A DNA stretch of 64,000 nucleotides, taken from NCBI GenBank assembly GCA_021846275.1, contig JAJZBZ010000002.1:1-64000 (forward strand). The letters are read 5' to 3'. Positions within the stretch are counted from its first letter, which is position 1. The number at the start of each line of letters is the position of its first letter. The notes under the pieces were generated by a model, which did no database searches, was not told the DNA's origin, and saw only the letters and a list, made by a program, of their open reading frames with translations. This DNA comes from Acidobacteriota bacterium. GTDB lineage: Bacteria > Acidobacteriota > Terriglobia > Terriglobales > Acidobacteriaceae. Shown piece after piece: positions 11,214-19,722 of this stretch. Both the position numbers and the translations under genes were made by a program.

Positions 11214-12125
11214 ATGAGGCATCGATGGATTGCAGTCGCGATGATTGGATTGGCGGGGATGAGTGCGACGGCATTGGCCCAGGGTCAGGCGTATGGACAG
11301 GGCCAGGACATCGCCCGCGTCGGCACGATCAACTACATCGAGGGAACGGTGTACGCGCAGGGCAAGCTGCTCAAGCATTCCGATGTGGGCGCTGACGTGG
11401 TGAAGGAAGGCCAGATGCTGACGACGGGCAAGGGCCGCGCGGAGATTCTGCTGACACCCGGTGTTTTTTTGCGCCTGGACGAGAACAGCGCGATCAAAAT
11501 GGTGAAGCCGGACCTGCTGCAGACGCAGGTGGAACTTTTGCAGGGCAAGGCGTCCGTGGAAGTGGATGAGATTCACGACGAAAACGATCTGGAAGTGCTG
11601 GTGGGCGGCGTGAGGACGCAGATGTTAAAGACCGGATTTTACGAGTTTGATGCGACGACTCCGCATGCGATGGTCTACAAGGGCAAGGCCGCGGTCGATC
11701 TTGGCAACAACAAGTACAACCTGATCAAGGGCGATCATGAGTTGGCGCTGACGGATAATCTGCACGCGAAACCGGCGGAGTTCAATCCGACGGCGGACCA
11801 GGATGATCTGTACCGCTGGAGCAAGCTGCGCTCGCAGTATCTGGCGGAAGCCAACAACGAGCTGGCGCAGGAGTACGGAGACATGCCGGGGTTTGAACCG
11901 GGATGGTTCTGGGATCCATACGGCTATGGTTTCACCTACATCGGTATGGATCCGTTCTGGAGCCCATTCGGATTTGGATTCTTTCCTCCGTGGTATGGAG
12001 GCTTTTATGGTGGATTCGGAGGCGGATTTTACGGTCGTGGCGGCTACTATGGACGCGGCGGATTCGGCGGCGGACGAGTTGGCGTGGGCGGAGGGATGCA
12101 TGGCGGCGGTGGTGCGCGACGCTAA
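11214..12125 (+). CDS. exported FecR-domain protein with Gly/Tyr/Phe-rich tail
   Basis: 303 residues from an ATG with GGAGG 8 nt upstream (11201-11205). The open frame extends back to 11025, but that part lacks protein character. A signal peptide (IAVAMIGLAGMSATALAQ) leads into a FecR-like beta domain: VGTINYIEGTVYAQGK, EGQMLTTGKGRAEILLTPG, LRLDENSAIKM. The last 75 residues are strongly enriched in Gly, Tyr and Phe, with repeats such as GGYYGRGGFGGG. Classical FecR is an inner-membrane anti-sigma factor, but this protein has no transmembrane anchor or adjacent ECF sigma gene. It is more likely a periplasmic or surface protein of unknown role. Confidence 0.8.
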   Translation: MRHRWIAVAMIGLAGMSATALAQGQAYGQGQDIARVGTINYIEGTVYAQGKLLKHSDVGADVVKEGQMLTTGKGRAEILLTPGVFLRLDENSAIKMVKPDLLQTQVELLQGKASVEVDEIHDENDLEVLVGGVRTQMLKTGFYEFDATTPHAMVYKGKAAVDLGNNKYNLIKGDHELALTDNLHAKPAEFNPTADQDDLYRWSKLRSQYLAEANNELAQEYGDMPGFEPGWFWDPYGYGFTYIGMDPFWSPFGFGFFPPWYGGFYGGFGGGFYGRGGYYGRGGFGGGRVGVGGGMHGGGGARR

Positions 12126-12150
12126 GGCTTGAGAGGCGAAGCGGAAACAC

Positions 12151-12182
12151 AAAGGCCGGAGCGCAGTCGTGCTTCGGCCTTT
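12151..12182 (+). terminator. intrinsic terminator after the FecR gene
   Basis: AAAGGCCGGAGC (12151-12162) pairs with GCTTCGGCCTTT (12171-12182), a 12-bp stem with one G-U pair around an 8-nt loop. The stem ends in three T residues and the following DNA is only moderately T-rich. It sits 25 bp after the stop codon, in the right place to end the yceI-to-FecR transcription unit. Confidence 0.65.
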
Positions 12183-12270
12183 ATGCTTTCCAGACGGCGC
12201 TCCTGCGATGCGATGTGGATGGAAATCATCGATCCGTGCCTGGAGTTGCGATTCGCAATAAGATGGAGGA

Positions 12271-13260
12271 GTGAATCGAGAAGACACTTCCCTGCCCCCG
12301 TTTGCTCTGAAGCCGCGGCTGGTTCCGCGCATCTGGGGGACGCGCCATCTGGAGCGCTGGTATCCGGAAGCGAAGCTGACCGAGGCAGTGGGCGAGGCGT
12401 GGCTCAGCGGGGATGATTGCGTGGCGCTGAGCGGGCCGCTGGGCGGGCAAACGCTGCGGGAGATTTTCAAGGCGCATGCGGGCGCGATGATGGGCGCAGT
12501 CGGCACGAACGGCGCGGGTTCGCCGCTGCTGATCAAGATCATCTTTGCTGAAGAGAAGCTGAGCGTGCAGGTGCATCCCGACGATGGAATGGCGCGTCGC
12601 AAAGGCGGGACGCGCGGCAAGACCGAGTGCTGGTATGCGCTGGAGGCGCGATCGGGCGCGCAGGTGGCCTGCGGACTAAGGCCGGGAGCGACGCGCGAGG
12701 CGATTGAAGCGAGCCTGAAGGACAATTCGCTGGAGGAGTGGCTGGATGTTTTGCCGATGTCAGCGGGCGAGATGATTTTTGTTCCGGCGGGAACGGTGCA
12801 TGCGATCTGGCCGGGAGCGGTGTTGCTGGAGACGCAGCAGAACAGCGATGTGACGTATCGCCTCTATGACTACGGCAGACCGAGGCCGCTGCATATTGCT
12901 GAATCACTGGAGGCGATGCGGTTCGAGACGAACTCCGGCAAGGTGAAGCCGACTGCACTGACGGATCGGGAGTTGCTGGTTGAGTGCGCGTATTTTCGGA
13001 TAGAGCGAATGACCGTCACCGGCTCAACGCCGTACGCGCGACTCAGCGATAGCGAGCCGACGCTGAATTATCTTTTTCGGACCTCCGGTGCGGTGAGCGT
13101 GACAACGCAAATGGGAGCTGAAATTCCCTGGCCGGCGAACACGGTGCTTGCGGTTCCGGCGCGGCATGAGGAATTCACTCTGTACAGCGAGATGCGGGCC
13201 GAGGTGGTTCGCATTGTGGCTTCTGTCGGGGATGGGAAAACCACGACGCGCGGCGCGTAA
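12271..13260 (+). CDS. manA: mannose-6-phosphate isomerase, class I
   Basis: This 329-residue type I phosphomannose isomerase interconverts fructose-6-phosphate and mannose-6-phosphate, feeding GDP-mannose and glycan synthesis. Zinc ligands appear as Gln100 and His102 (SVQVHPDD), Glu119 (GKTECWY) and His177 (VPAGTVHAIW). The active-site strip LETQQNSDVTYRLYDYGR follows. The only possible start is GTG at 12271, because an in-frame stop lies at 12259. The GGAGGA motif directly touches this GTG, unusually close for a Shine-Dalgarno site. The gene stands alone ahead of the siroheme genes. Confidence 0.92.
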   Translation: MNREDTSLPPFALKPRLVPRIWGTRHLERWYPEAKLTEAVGEAWLSGDDCVALSGPLGGQTLREIFKAHAGAMMGAVGTNGAGSPLLIKIIFAEEKLSVQVHPDDGMARRKGGTRGKTECWYALEARSGAQVACGLRPGATREAIEASLKDNSLEEWLDVLPMSAGEMIFVPAGTVHAIWPGAVLLETQQNSDVTYRLYDYGRPRPLHIAESLEAMRFETNSGKVKPTALTDRELLVECAYFRIERMTVTGSTPYARLSDSEPTLNYLFRTSGAVSVTTQMGAEIPWPANTVLAVPARHEEFTLYSEMRAEVVRIVASVGDGKTTTRGA

Positions 13261-13289
13261 AAACAGAACTGTCTGGAGGAATGAGCGGT

Positions 13290-14021
13290 ATGGAAATCCG
13301 ACCAGGAACGGTCTATCTGACAGGCACCGGGCCGGGCGATCCGGAGCTGCTGACGCGGCGCGCGCTGCATCTGTTGCGGGCTGCGGATGTGGTGCTGCAT
13401 GACGATCTGGTGGGCGACGCGATTCTGGCCGAGGCGCGCGCGGATGCCGAGCGCGTGAATGTGGGCAAGCGCTGCGGGACGAAGAAGATTACGCAGCAGG
13501 AGATCAACGAGTTGATGATTGCGCATGCGCGCGCCGGACGGATTGTGGCGCGCTTGAAGAGCGGCGATCCGTTGATCTTTGGCCGCGCCGGTGAAGAGAT
13601 TCGAGCGCTGCGGCGCGCGGGAGTTTCCTTTGAAGTGATTCCGGGAGTGACGGCTGCCTTTGCCGCTGCGGCGGCGTCGGGCTTTTCCATGACGGACCGC
13701 GGCGGAGCATCCCGCCTGGTGCTGGAGTCTGGCCACCACGCCGAGGAGCGAACGGAAACGCCGAGCGGGACAACCACGACGCTGGTGCGCTACATGCCGG
13801 GCAGTGATTACGAGCGGGTGCAGCAGGCGTTGATGAACGATGGATGGGATGCGGCGACGCCGGTATTGCTTGTTTCCTGCGCCGGGCAGCCGAAGCAGCA
13901 GATGGCGCGCACGACGCTGGGCCACCTGCGCGAGATTACGCCCTTGCCCGCGCCTGCGATTCTGCTGGTGGGGCAGGCGATTGCGATGGCGGACGGTGCA
14001 GTCGAGTCTGCGCAGATTTGA
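13290..14021 (+). CDS. cobA: uroporphyrinogen-III C-methyltransferase
   Basis: About 243 residues. SUMT adds two methyl groups from SAM to uroporphyrinogen III, giving precorrin-2 for siroheme (and cobalamin). Family motifs are VYLTGTGPGDPELLT at the N-terminus, VLHDDLV, GKRCG, LKSGDPLIFGRAGEE and the SAM-site VIPGVTAA. A downstream block that is usually THR-rich reads SGFSMTDRGGAS. The ATG at 13290 is preferred: GGAGGA lies 9 nt upstream, whereas it nearly touches the ATG at 13281. It is followed 30 bp later by the dehydrogenase gene, so the first two steps after uroporphyrinogen III are encoded together. Confidence 0.92.
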   Translation: MEIRPGTVYLTGTGPGDPELLTRRALHLLRAADVVLHDDLVGDAILAEARADAERVNVGKRCGTKKITQQEINELMIAHARAGRIVARLKSGDPLIFGRAGEEIRALRRAGVSFEVIPGVTAAFAAAAASGFSMTDRGGASRLVLESGHHAEERTETPSGTTTTLVRYMPGSDYERVQQALMNDGWDAATPVLLVSCAGQPKQQMARTTLGHLREITPLPAPAILLVGQAIAMADGAVESAQI

Positions 14022-14051
14022 CGAAGCACGGCAGCAGGCGAGGAGCAGGCG

Positions 14052-14687
14052 ATGGAAATGTTTCCGATGTTTTTGAAGCTGGAGGGACGCGCGTGTCTGG
14101 TGGTGGGCGCGGGCACGATTGCAGCGCCGAAGATTGAGAGCCTGTTGCGCGCAGGAGCGCGGGTGACGGTGGTGGCGCCAGAGGCAAAGCCGGCGCTGAG
14201 CGAGATGGCGGCGCAGGTTCGCTGGGTGCGGCGCGAGTTTGAAGCAGTGGATCTGGACGGAATGTTTCTGGCGATTGCGGCGACGGATCGGCAGGCGGTG
14301 AACCATGCGGTGGCCGAGGAAGCGCGTCGGCGCGGGATTCTGTGCAACTCGGTGGATGATCCGCCGGACTGCGATTTTTTCTATCCGTCGGTGGTGCGAC
14401 GGGGCGAACTGCAGATTGCGATTTCAACGGCGGGCAAAAGCCCCGCGCTGGCGCAGCGGCTGCGCGCGGAGATTGATGCGGCGATTGACGAAGAGATTGG
14501 CCAGTGGCTGGATCAGGTGGGCGAAATCCGGCTGAACATTCTGGCGCGGTTTGCGCCGTCCGATGCGCGCAAGGCGGCGCTGCATCTGCTGGCGCAGCGC
14601 GAGGTCTGCGAGCCGAGCGATTGCCCCGTGCAGGCGCTGCTGCGGGACGCGCCGAAGGTTGCCGCGACGGAGAAACCCGATCAGTAG
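14052..14687 (+). CDS. precorrin-2 dehydrogenase (siroheme synthase N-terminal domain, Met8/SirC type)
   Basis: A 211-residue protein matching the NAD-dependent dehydrogenase half of CysG. A Rossmann motif CLVVGAGTIAAPKIESLL is at residues 16-33. LAIAATDR and CNSVDDPPDCDFFYPSVV follow, and a C-terminal helical domain comes after STAGKSPALAQRLR. It oxidises precorrin-2 to sirohydrochlorin. Met8-type members also chelate iron and SirC-type members do not. I cannot decide which applies here, and no separate sirohydrochlorin ferrochelatase is seen nearby. It overlaps the convergent gene at 14681 by 7 bp. Confidence 0.88.
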   Translation: MEMFPMFLKLEGRACLVVGAGTIAAPKIESLLRAGARVTVVAPEAKPALSEMAAQVRWVRREFEAVDLDGMFLAIAATDRQAVNHAVAEEARRRGILCNSVDDPPDCDFFYPSVVRRGELQIAISTAGKSPALAQRLRAEIDAAIDEEIGQWLDQVGEIRLNILARFAPSDARKAALHLLAQREVCEPSDCPVQALLRDAPKVAATEKPDQ

Positions 14688-15202
14688 AGGTTGTCGGCGA
14701 TCTGTTCGGCGGCAAGCTCAAGCTGAGTGGGTCGGGCGGCTTCGTCGGGCCAGCGCGGCGGAGGATTGCGCAGGCTGGCCTGAGGCAGGCCCGTGGCATC
14801 GAGCGCGAACCAGCGGGTGCGGACCTGGCCGACGATGCGTGTGACTGCCATGCGCGTGATTGCGCTGGCGGAATCATGGTCGGTTGAAGCAGCGAGGACG
14901 CACTCTTCGGCGTGGTTGCCGATGCCGCGCAGCGGCGTTGCATTGCTGTCACAGGCGGCGACCGGGTGAGCTGTGACAGTGAGGATCAGCGATGGAACTG
15001 AGGTGGAGTTGGCTGTTGTTTGCGGCTGAAAACGGCAGCTTCCGGTGCCGTCGTCGGCAAGCTGCACGCGAACAACGGCAGACTCACCGAGCAGGTGAGA
15101 GACGGTTCCGAGCGTGAGCCACGGACACGGCGCAGGCGACTGCGCGCGAGCAAGTGGCGCGACGGCAAGCAGCAGCGCGAGGCAGGCGACCAATCGCGTC
15201 AT
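14681..15202 (-). CDS. small secreted protein of unknown function
   Basis: 173 residues with a clear signal peptide (ACLALLLAVAPLARAQS). The mature part has four cysteines (PCPW, GSCRF, AACDS, EECVL) spaced as if in two disulfides, and is otherwise Thr/Ala-rich with no motif I recognise. Its ATG overlaps the stop of the upstream CRTAC gene (TGATG), so translation is probably coupled. It is the last gene of the cytochrome/CRTAC operon. A weak similarity to DUF3558-type exported proteins is only an impression. Confidence 0.7.
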   Translation of the reverse strand: MTRLVACLALLLAVAPLARAQSPAPCPWLTLGTVSHLLGESAVVRVQLADDGTGSCRFQPQTTANSTSVPSLILTVTAHPVAACDSNATPLRGIGNHAEECVLAASTDHDSASAITRMAVTRIVGQVRTRWFALDATGLPQASLRNPPPRWPDEAARPTQLELAAEQIADNLY

Positions 15203-17106
15203 CAGCCTTTGCTTCCATTGGGCGGTGCGGCGAGTGGGCGCGCGGGCGTGAGCGCGGCCGATTGCAGGATCGTGCCGCCTTCCTGGAATACGTAGAGGCG
15301 ATTCACGTCGAGGTCGCGGAAGTGGTCGATCTGTCCGCTGAGCCAGCGCACCTGAATCTGGGTGATGCGCGTGGCGCGGTCGAGGCCGAAGTGAAGACGC
15401 GGGTCATTCTGAGAAAAATAGCTGCCGCCGCTGCGCAGTTCATCGATCTGCACGAGCGGGCGCTCGGCGGCGGGGTCGGTCTGCGCGGTGACGATGACTT
15501 TGCTGCCGATGCCGGAGCGGTTGGATTTGGTGCCGACCAGGCGAATCTTGACCCAGTTGCGCTTCCATGTGGAGTCGCAGCGAAGCAACTGCGGACGCCA
15601 GTTGATGCAGTTGACGACGACATCGATGTTGCCGTCGTTGTTGTAGTCGCCGAAGGCGCAGCCGCGCGCGGGAGCGTTCTCCAGGATGCCGGGTCCGCCC
15701 TGGCTGGTGACCTCTTCGAATCGTCCGTTGCGGAGGTTGCGATAGAGGTATTTGTGTTCGGCGTAGCGGAGATCGGATTTGGTGAGATCGACCTCCGGAT
15801 AGACGTGGCCGTTGGACATGAGAATGTCGGGCCAGCCGTCGTTGTCCATATCGAAGAATCCGACGCCCCAGCCGAGCAGACGCGTGTTGACGCCGAGTCC
15901 GCCCGGGTAGGTGTGATCCTCGAAGTTGGCGTCGCCGAGATTGGTGTAGAGCGAGTCGGTGTCGCCGGCGAAGTTGGTCTTGACGACGTCGAAGTTGCCA
16001 TCGCGGTTGTAGTCGCCGATGGAGACGCCCATGCCGGCCTGGGGCTTGGCTTCGGCGGAGAGCGCAGCGCCGGACTCGACGGCGATGTCGCGGAAGGTTC
16101 CGTCTTTCTGGTTCTGGTAAAGCGTGGCCGGCGCGGAATCGTTGGCGACGTAAATGTCAGGCCAGCCGTCGCCGTCCAGATCGGAGGCGGCGACGCTGAG
16201 TCCGTAAGTGCCGATTGCGCTCCACATGCCTGCTTTTTCACTCACGTCGGTGAAGGTGCCGTTGCCGTTGTTGTGGTAGAGAATGTTTTTCCCGCCAGGC
16301 AAGCCGGGCGGACCGCAGGCGACGAGCACGCCCTTGTAAGTGCAGGGACCGTCCTCGGGCAGCGGCGCGGTCTTCAGGTCAAAATCAACGTAGTTGGCGA
16401 CGAAGAGATCGAGATGGCCGTCGCGGTCGTAATCGACGAAGGTGCAGCCCGTGTTCCAACGGATTTTCGGTCCCGGCTGAATGAGTCCCGCCTGCTCGGT
16501 GACGTTGAGGAACTTGCCATTGCCGAGATTCCGATAGAGCGCGTTCTGGCCGTAGTAGGTGACGAAGAGATCGTCGAGGCCGTCGTTGTCGTAGTCGCCG
16601 ACGCAGCAGGCCTGTCCCCAGCCGGTTTTCAGCTCCAGTCCGGAGCCGATGGAGACGTCGGTGAAGGTGCCGTCACGGTTGTTTTTGAAGAGGCGGCAGT
16701 GCGGCTCCTGGCCGCTGGGAAAGCCCTCAAGACGCCAGCCGTTGACGAAGAAGAGATCAATCCATCCGTCATGATCGTAGTCGTAGAATGCGACGCCGCA
16801 GCCGGTGGTTTCAAGCAGATATTTGTTGTGCAGTTCGCCGCCGTAGATGGTTTTTGCGTTCAGGCCGGATTGCACGGCAAGATCGACGAAGCTGAGGCCG
16901 AGCGGCGTGCCTTCGATGGGCGACTTCGGTCCGGGCGGCGGCGGCGCGGCGACGGCATCGTAGCTGCGCTCCTGTGGCCCGATCTTTGCGGGTGCGGGCG
17001 ACTGCGCTGGTGCCGGACTCTGAGGCATGGCTGCGGCGAGCAGGTCATCGAGCGACACGACGAGCGCGGTGCGGCTGAGCGATTGAAGAAAGCGGCGACG
17101 ATTCAC
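15202..17106 (-). CDS. Tat-exported CRTAC/ASPIC-UnbV FG-GAP repeat protein
   Basis: 634 residues. The N-terminus NRRRFLQSLSRTALVVSL is a twin-arginine signal. After a Pro/Ala-rich linker come six to seven FG-GAP/VCBS-type propeller repeats with Ca2+-binding loops such as YDYDHDGWIDLFF, GDYDNDGLDDLFV, VDYDRDGHLDLFV and FFDMDNDGWPDIL. The C-terminal 100 residues are the ASPIC/UnbV domain (SGIGSKVIVTA, then DPRLHFGLDRATRITQIQVRWLSG). No enzymatic residues are apparent. The bacterial family is poorly characterised. Tat export suggests folding, possibly with cofactor, before secretion. It starts 45 bp after the pentaheme cytochrome-TPR gene and is coupled to the small secreted protein. Confidence 0.88.
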   Translation of the reverse strand: MNRRRFLQSLSRTALVVSLDDLLAAAMPQSPAPAQSPAPAKIGPQERSYDAVAAPPPPGPKSPIEGTPLGLSFVDLAVQSGLNAKTIYGGELHNKYLLETTGCGVAFYDYDHDGWIDLFFVNGWRLEGFPSGQEPHCRLFKNNRDGTFTDVSIGSGLELKTGWGQACCVGDYDNDGLDDLFVTYYGQNALYRNLGNGKFLNVTEQAGLIQPGPKIRWNTGCTFVDYDRDGHLDLFVANYVDFDLKTAPLPEDGPCTYKGVLVACGPPGLPGGKNILYHNNGNGTFTDVSEKAGMWSAIGTYGLSVAASDLDGDGWPDIYVANDSAPATLYQNQKDGTFRDIAVESGAALSAEAKPQAGMGVSIGDYNRDGNFDVVKTNFAGDTDSLYTNLGDANFEDHTYPGGLGVNTRLLGWGVGFFDMDNDGWPDILMSNGHVYPEVDLTKSDLRYAEHKYLYRNLRNGRFEEVTSQGGPGILENAPARGCAFGDYNNDGNIDVVVNCINWRPQLLRCDSTWKRNWVKIRLVGTKSNRSGIGSKVIVTAQTDPAAERPLVQIDELRSGGSYFSQNDPRLHFGLDRATRITQIQVRWLSGQIDHFRDLDVNRLYVFQEGGTILQSAALTPARPLAAPPNGSKG

Positions 17107-17151
17107 GAAAGGACTCCAGCCAGATCAGAATTGACGATCAGGGGCTCGGCT

Positions 17152-19608
17152 TCATGGGTTGGGTTGGCTTGCTGTGGATGGGGAGCAACTGGTGGCGGCA
17201 TGGAGCGCAGAGGGCGCGGGTTTGTCTTCGTGAACGTGCCAGGGATCGCTCTCGATGGAGATTTCCGGATGGCGGCGCAGATAGCTGAGCGAGTAAGTGG
17301 GCGCGCCCGGATCGATGCGTTTGATGGTGTACTGCTCGGCCTCAAGTCGGGCGAGATCCTTGCGGCCCGTGCGGCGATAGAGGATCGAAAGATTGTAGTG
17401 CGCGGCCAGGTCGTCGGGGTCGATGGCCTGGAGCGCGCGAAACTGCGCGATGGCCTGCTCAGGGTGGTGCTGCTGATAGAGCGAGATGCCAAGCTCACGG
17501 CGAGCGTCGCGGCACTCGGGGTATTGCGCGACGACCTGCTCCAGATCGGCTAGTTCACGCTGGGAGTGGCGCTGGCGACGCTCGACAAGCGCAAGGTAGT
17601 AGAGCGCGCGAGCATCGCCGGGGTGGATGGAGAGAGCTTTTTCAAGCGGCATGCGCGCGTTGGCGTAGTGCTCCCAGTCGATGTAGGCGAGGCCAAGATT
17701 GATCCAGCCGTCTGTGTAGTCGGGGCGCAGGGCAAGCACGCGCTGAAATGCGAATTCGGCCTGCGGATACTGGAGTTGATCGAGCAGCGCGATGCCGAGA
17801 TTGTTCCATCGCATCCAGTCCTCGTTTTGCTTCTGGTTTTCGAGCGCCTCCGGCTGGTTCTGGCCGGGCTGGTTCTCGCCGATGCGAATGGTTCGCGTCT
17901 CGGACGCGAGTACGACGACCGGATACGCGGGGTGGTCCTTTCCGAGAACGTTGTTCAGATAGGACTGGCGCAGGTGACGGTAATCGACGCGCGCGGTGAG
18001 ACGCAGCGTGCCGACAAGGTTGTCTGGGACGCGGAAGCGGTAGCGCACCAGCGTGGAGCTGCCGGACTGGATGGTATTGTCCCAGGCGTTGGAGTGGATG
18101 GCCCAGACTTTGTGATTGTCGACGAACTCGCCTGTCACATCGACGGGGCGATTGGTGAAGCTGTGCGCGCCGCGTTCGAGCGAGAGATCGGGACGCAGAT
18201 AGCCGCTGTGAAAGAGTGTTTTGCCGACGGCATCGGTGACGGTGAATTCAACCCATGCCTGATAGAGATCGCGCACCTCGGGAATGAGCGAGTGGCCGAT
18301 GCCGGTGTTCTGGACGACGACCCAGGCATCGACGACGCGACCGGCGGGAAGCGTGAACGGCTGCGAGCCAAGCGGCGCGGCTAGGTGCATGGCGTCGTCC
18401 GCGCCTGTGTTGTCGGTGCCGACACGCTCGGCATTCGTGTCCTCCGGTCGCGCGGTTTTGGTTTGCATTGCGCCGAAGGCCGCGTCGTGAATGCGCAGCG
18501 CGAAGATGTCGACGTTGAGAAATTGTCCGCTGCGCAGGAAGGCGATGGTCTGCTGCAACTGGCGGTCATAGCCGTAGTGGAACGGGACAGCGGTGTTTCC
18601 GGCGAGCCAGCGATGGGAGGCGAAGCTGCCGTTTTTCGCGCCCGGCTCGGGCAGCGCGGCCTTTGCGCGCGGCATGTGGCAGCTCTGGCAGGTCTTCTGG
18701 TCGGCGGTGTAAAACGTGAGCGGATTCTGGTGGGAGAATTTGGACAACTGCCACTCGTCGAAGGTGCTGAAGGCGCGCAGCCATTTGTAGTCGTTGAGCA
18801 TGGCCGGAAAACTGGCCTTGTGACAGACGGCGCAGAACTCCGCCTGATGATAGAGCGGCTGCATGACGGCTTTGGAGTGGCGGTCGAGATGAGCAAGAAT
18901 CTCGGCATCGGGAACGCGACCGGGAATGCGGCGACCCGATGCATCGACAAGCACCGAAGGAATGCCGAGCACAAAGCTGCCGTTGCCCTCGCGCGAGGCG
19001 ACGGCCTGTATGGAATGGCAGACCATGCAGGTGACGCCATCGTGCTCGAAGGGGCGATCGATGGGAGCGACGGGATTGAGCGCGCCGGCGAAGACGCCGA
19101 TGGGATCGTGGCAACTGTCACAGTGCCGCGCGTACTCCGGCCCCTTGGTGCGGAGCAGGATGTTGACGCTGTTGCGATAGAACGGCGCGCGAAAGGCGTT
19201 GGCGTGCAGTGACTGACGCCACTGATGGTAGGCCTGCTGATGGCAGTGTCCGCAGTAGGCGGCGTCAGGATAAGCACTGGCGGGCAGGAACTGATTGCCC
19301 TCGATGACGGCGTTGCCGGGCAGCGCGATGTTGTCCTTGACGAAGGGAAAGCTGTAACTGGCGCGCGTCTGCTGGTCGTATGCGCTCGGTGAGGTTGCAT
19401 CGGGCGCGGCGCTGGCTGTTGCATTCGGCGCGATGCTGGGAGTGGTGCCTGTTGAAGCGGTGCTGGCCGGAATGCTCGCAGCACTCGATGCGTTCGCGGC
19501 TTCTCGGGCTGGATTGCCGTAGGCTTGCCCCGCGCTCCGCGCGACCGGGTGCAGGGCGAGCGCGAGGGCTGGCAGAACGAGGAAAAACCGATGGGACGGA
19601 CGGCGCAT
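17152..19608 (-). CDS. pentaheme cytochrome c fused to TPR repeats
   Basis: About 818 residues from the ATG at 19608, which begins the signal peptide (RFFLVLPALALALHPVARS). After a Ser/Ala/Thr-rich linker there are five CXXCH heme-attachment sites near residues 119 (CGHCH), 163 (CDSCH), 194 (CMVCH), 259 (CAVCH) and 307 (CQSCH), a pattern like cytochrome c554/multiheme families. A beta-rich middle region follows, then four to five TPRs from about residue 600 (NNLGIALLDQLQYPQAEFAF and similar). The protein is expected in the periplasm or on the outer surface as an electron-transfer protein whose TPRs bind a partner. It is cotranscribed with the CRTAC gene. An earlier in-frame ATG at 19677 is less likely. 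Confidence 0.87.
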   Translation of the reverse strand: MRRPSHRFFLVLPALALALHPVARSAGQAYGNPAREAANASSAASIPASTASTGTTPSIAPNATASAAPDATSPSAYDQQTRASYSFPFVKDNIALPGNAVIEGNQFLPASAYPDAAYCGHCHQQAYHQWRQSLHANAFRAPFYRNSVNILLRTKGPEYARHCDSCHDPIGVFAGALNPVAPIDRPFEHDGVTCMVCHSIQAVASREGNGSFVLGIPSVLVDASGRRIPGRVPDAEILAHLDRHSKAVMQPLYHQAEFCAVCHKASFPAMLNDYKWLRAFSTFDEWQLSKFSHQNPLTFYTADQKTCQSCHMPRAKAALPEPGAKNGSFASHRWLAGNTAVPFHYGYDRQLQQTIAFLRSGQFLNVDIFALRIHDAAFGAMQTKTARPEDTNAERVGTDNTGADDAMHLAAPLGSQPFTLPAGRVVDAWVVVQNTGIGHSLIPEVRDLYQAWVEFTVTDAVGKTLFHSGYLRPDLSLERGAHSFTNRPVDVTGEFVDNHKVWAIHSNAWDNTIQSGSSTLVRYRFRVPDNLVGTLRLTARVDYRHLRQSYLNNVLGKDHPAYPVVVLASETRTIRIGENQPGQNQPEALENQKQNEDWMRWNNLGIALLDQLQYPQAEFAFQRVLALRPDYTDGWINLGLAYIDWEHYANARMPLEKALSIHPGDARALYYLALVERRQRHSQRELADLEQVVAQYPECRDARRELGISLYQQHHPEQAIAQFRALQAIDPDDLAAHYNLSILYRRTGRKDLARLEAEQYTIKRIDPGAPTYSLSYLRRHPEISIESDPWHVHEDKPAPSALHAATSCSPSTASQPNP

Positions 19609-19722
19609 AGAAAAACCACCCACGCTTCTGGCGGCAACCTGGCCAAATGGCTGCGCAGCGCGTGGCAATGCAGCCATCCTATCGGAGCGCTGAGCGGTCT
19701 GACAATACGCAGAGACGCTGGT

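Noticed and set aside
15154-17553. 799-codon plus-strand open frame opposite the CRTAC and cytochrome genes
   Set aside because: The composition is Val/Gly/Ala/Asp-rich and reads as the complement of FG-GAP repeats. The minus-strand genes have signals, motifs and start sites.
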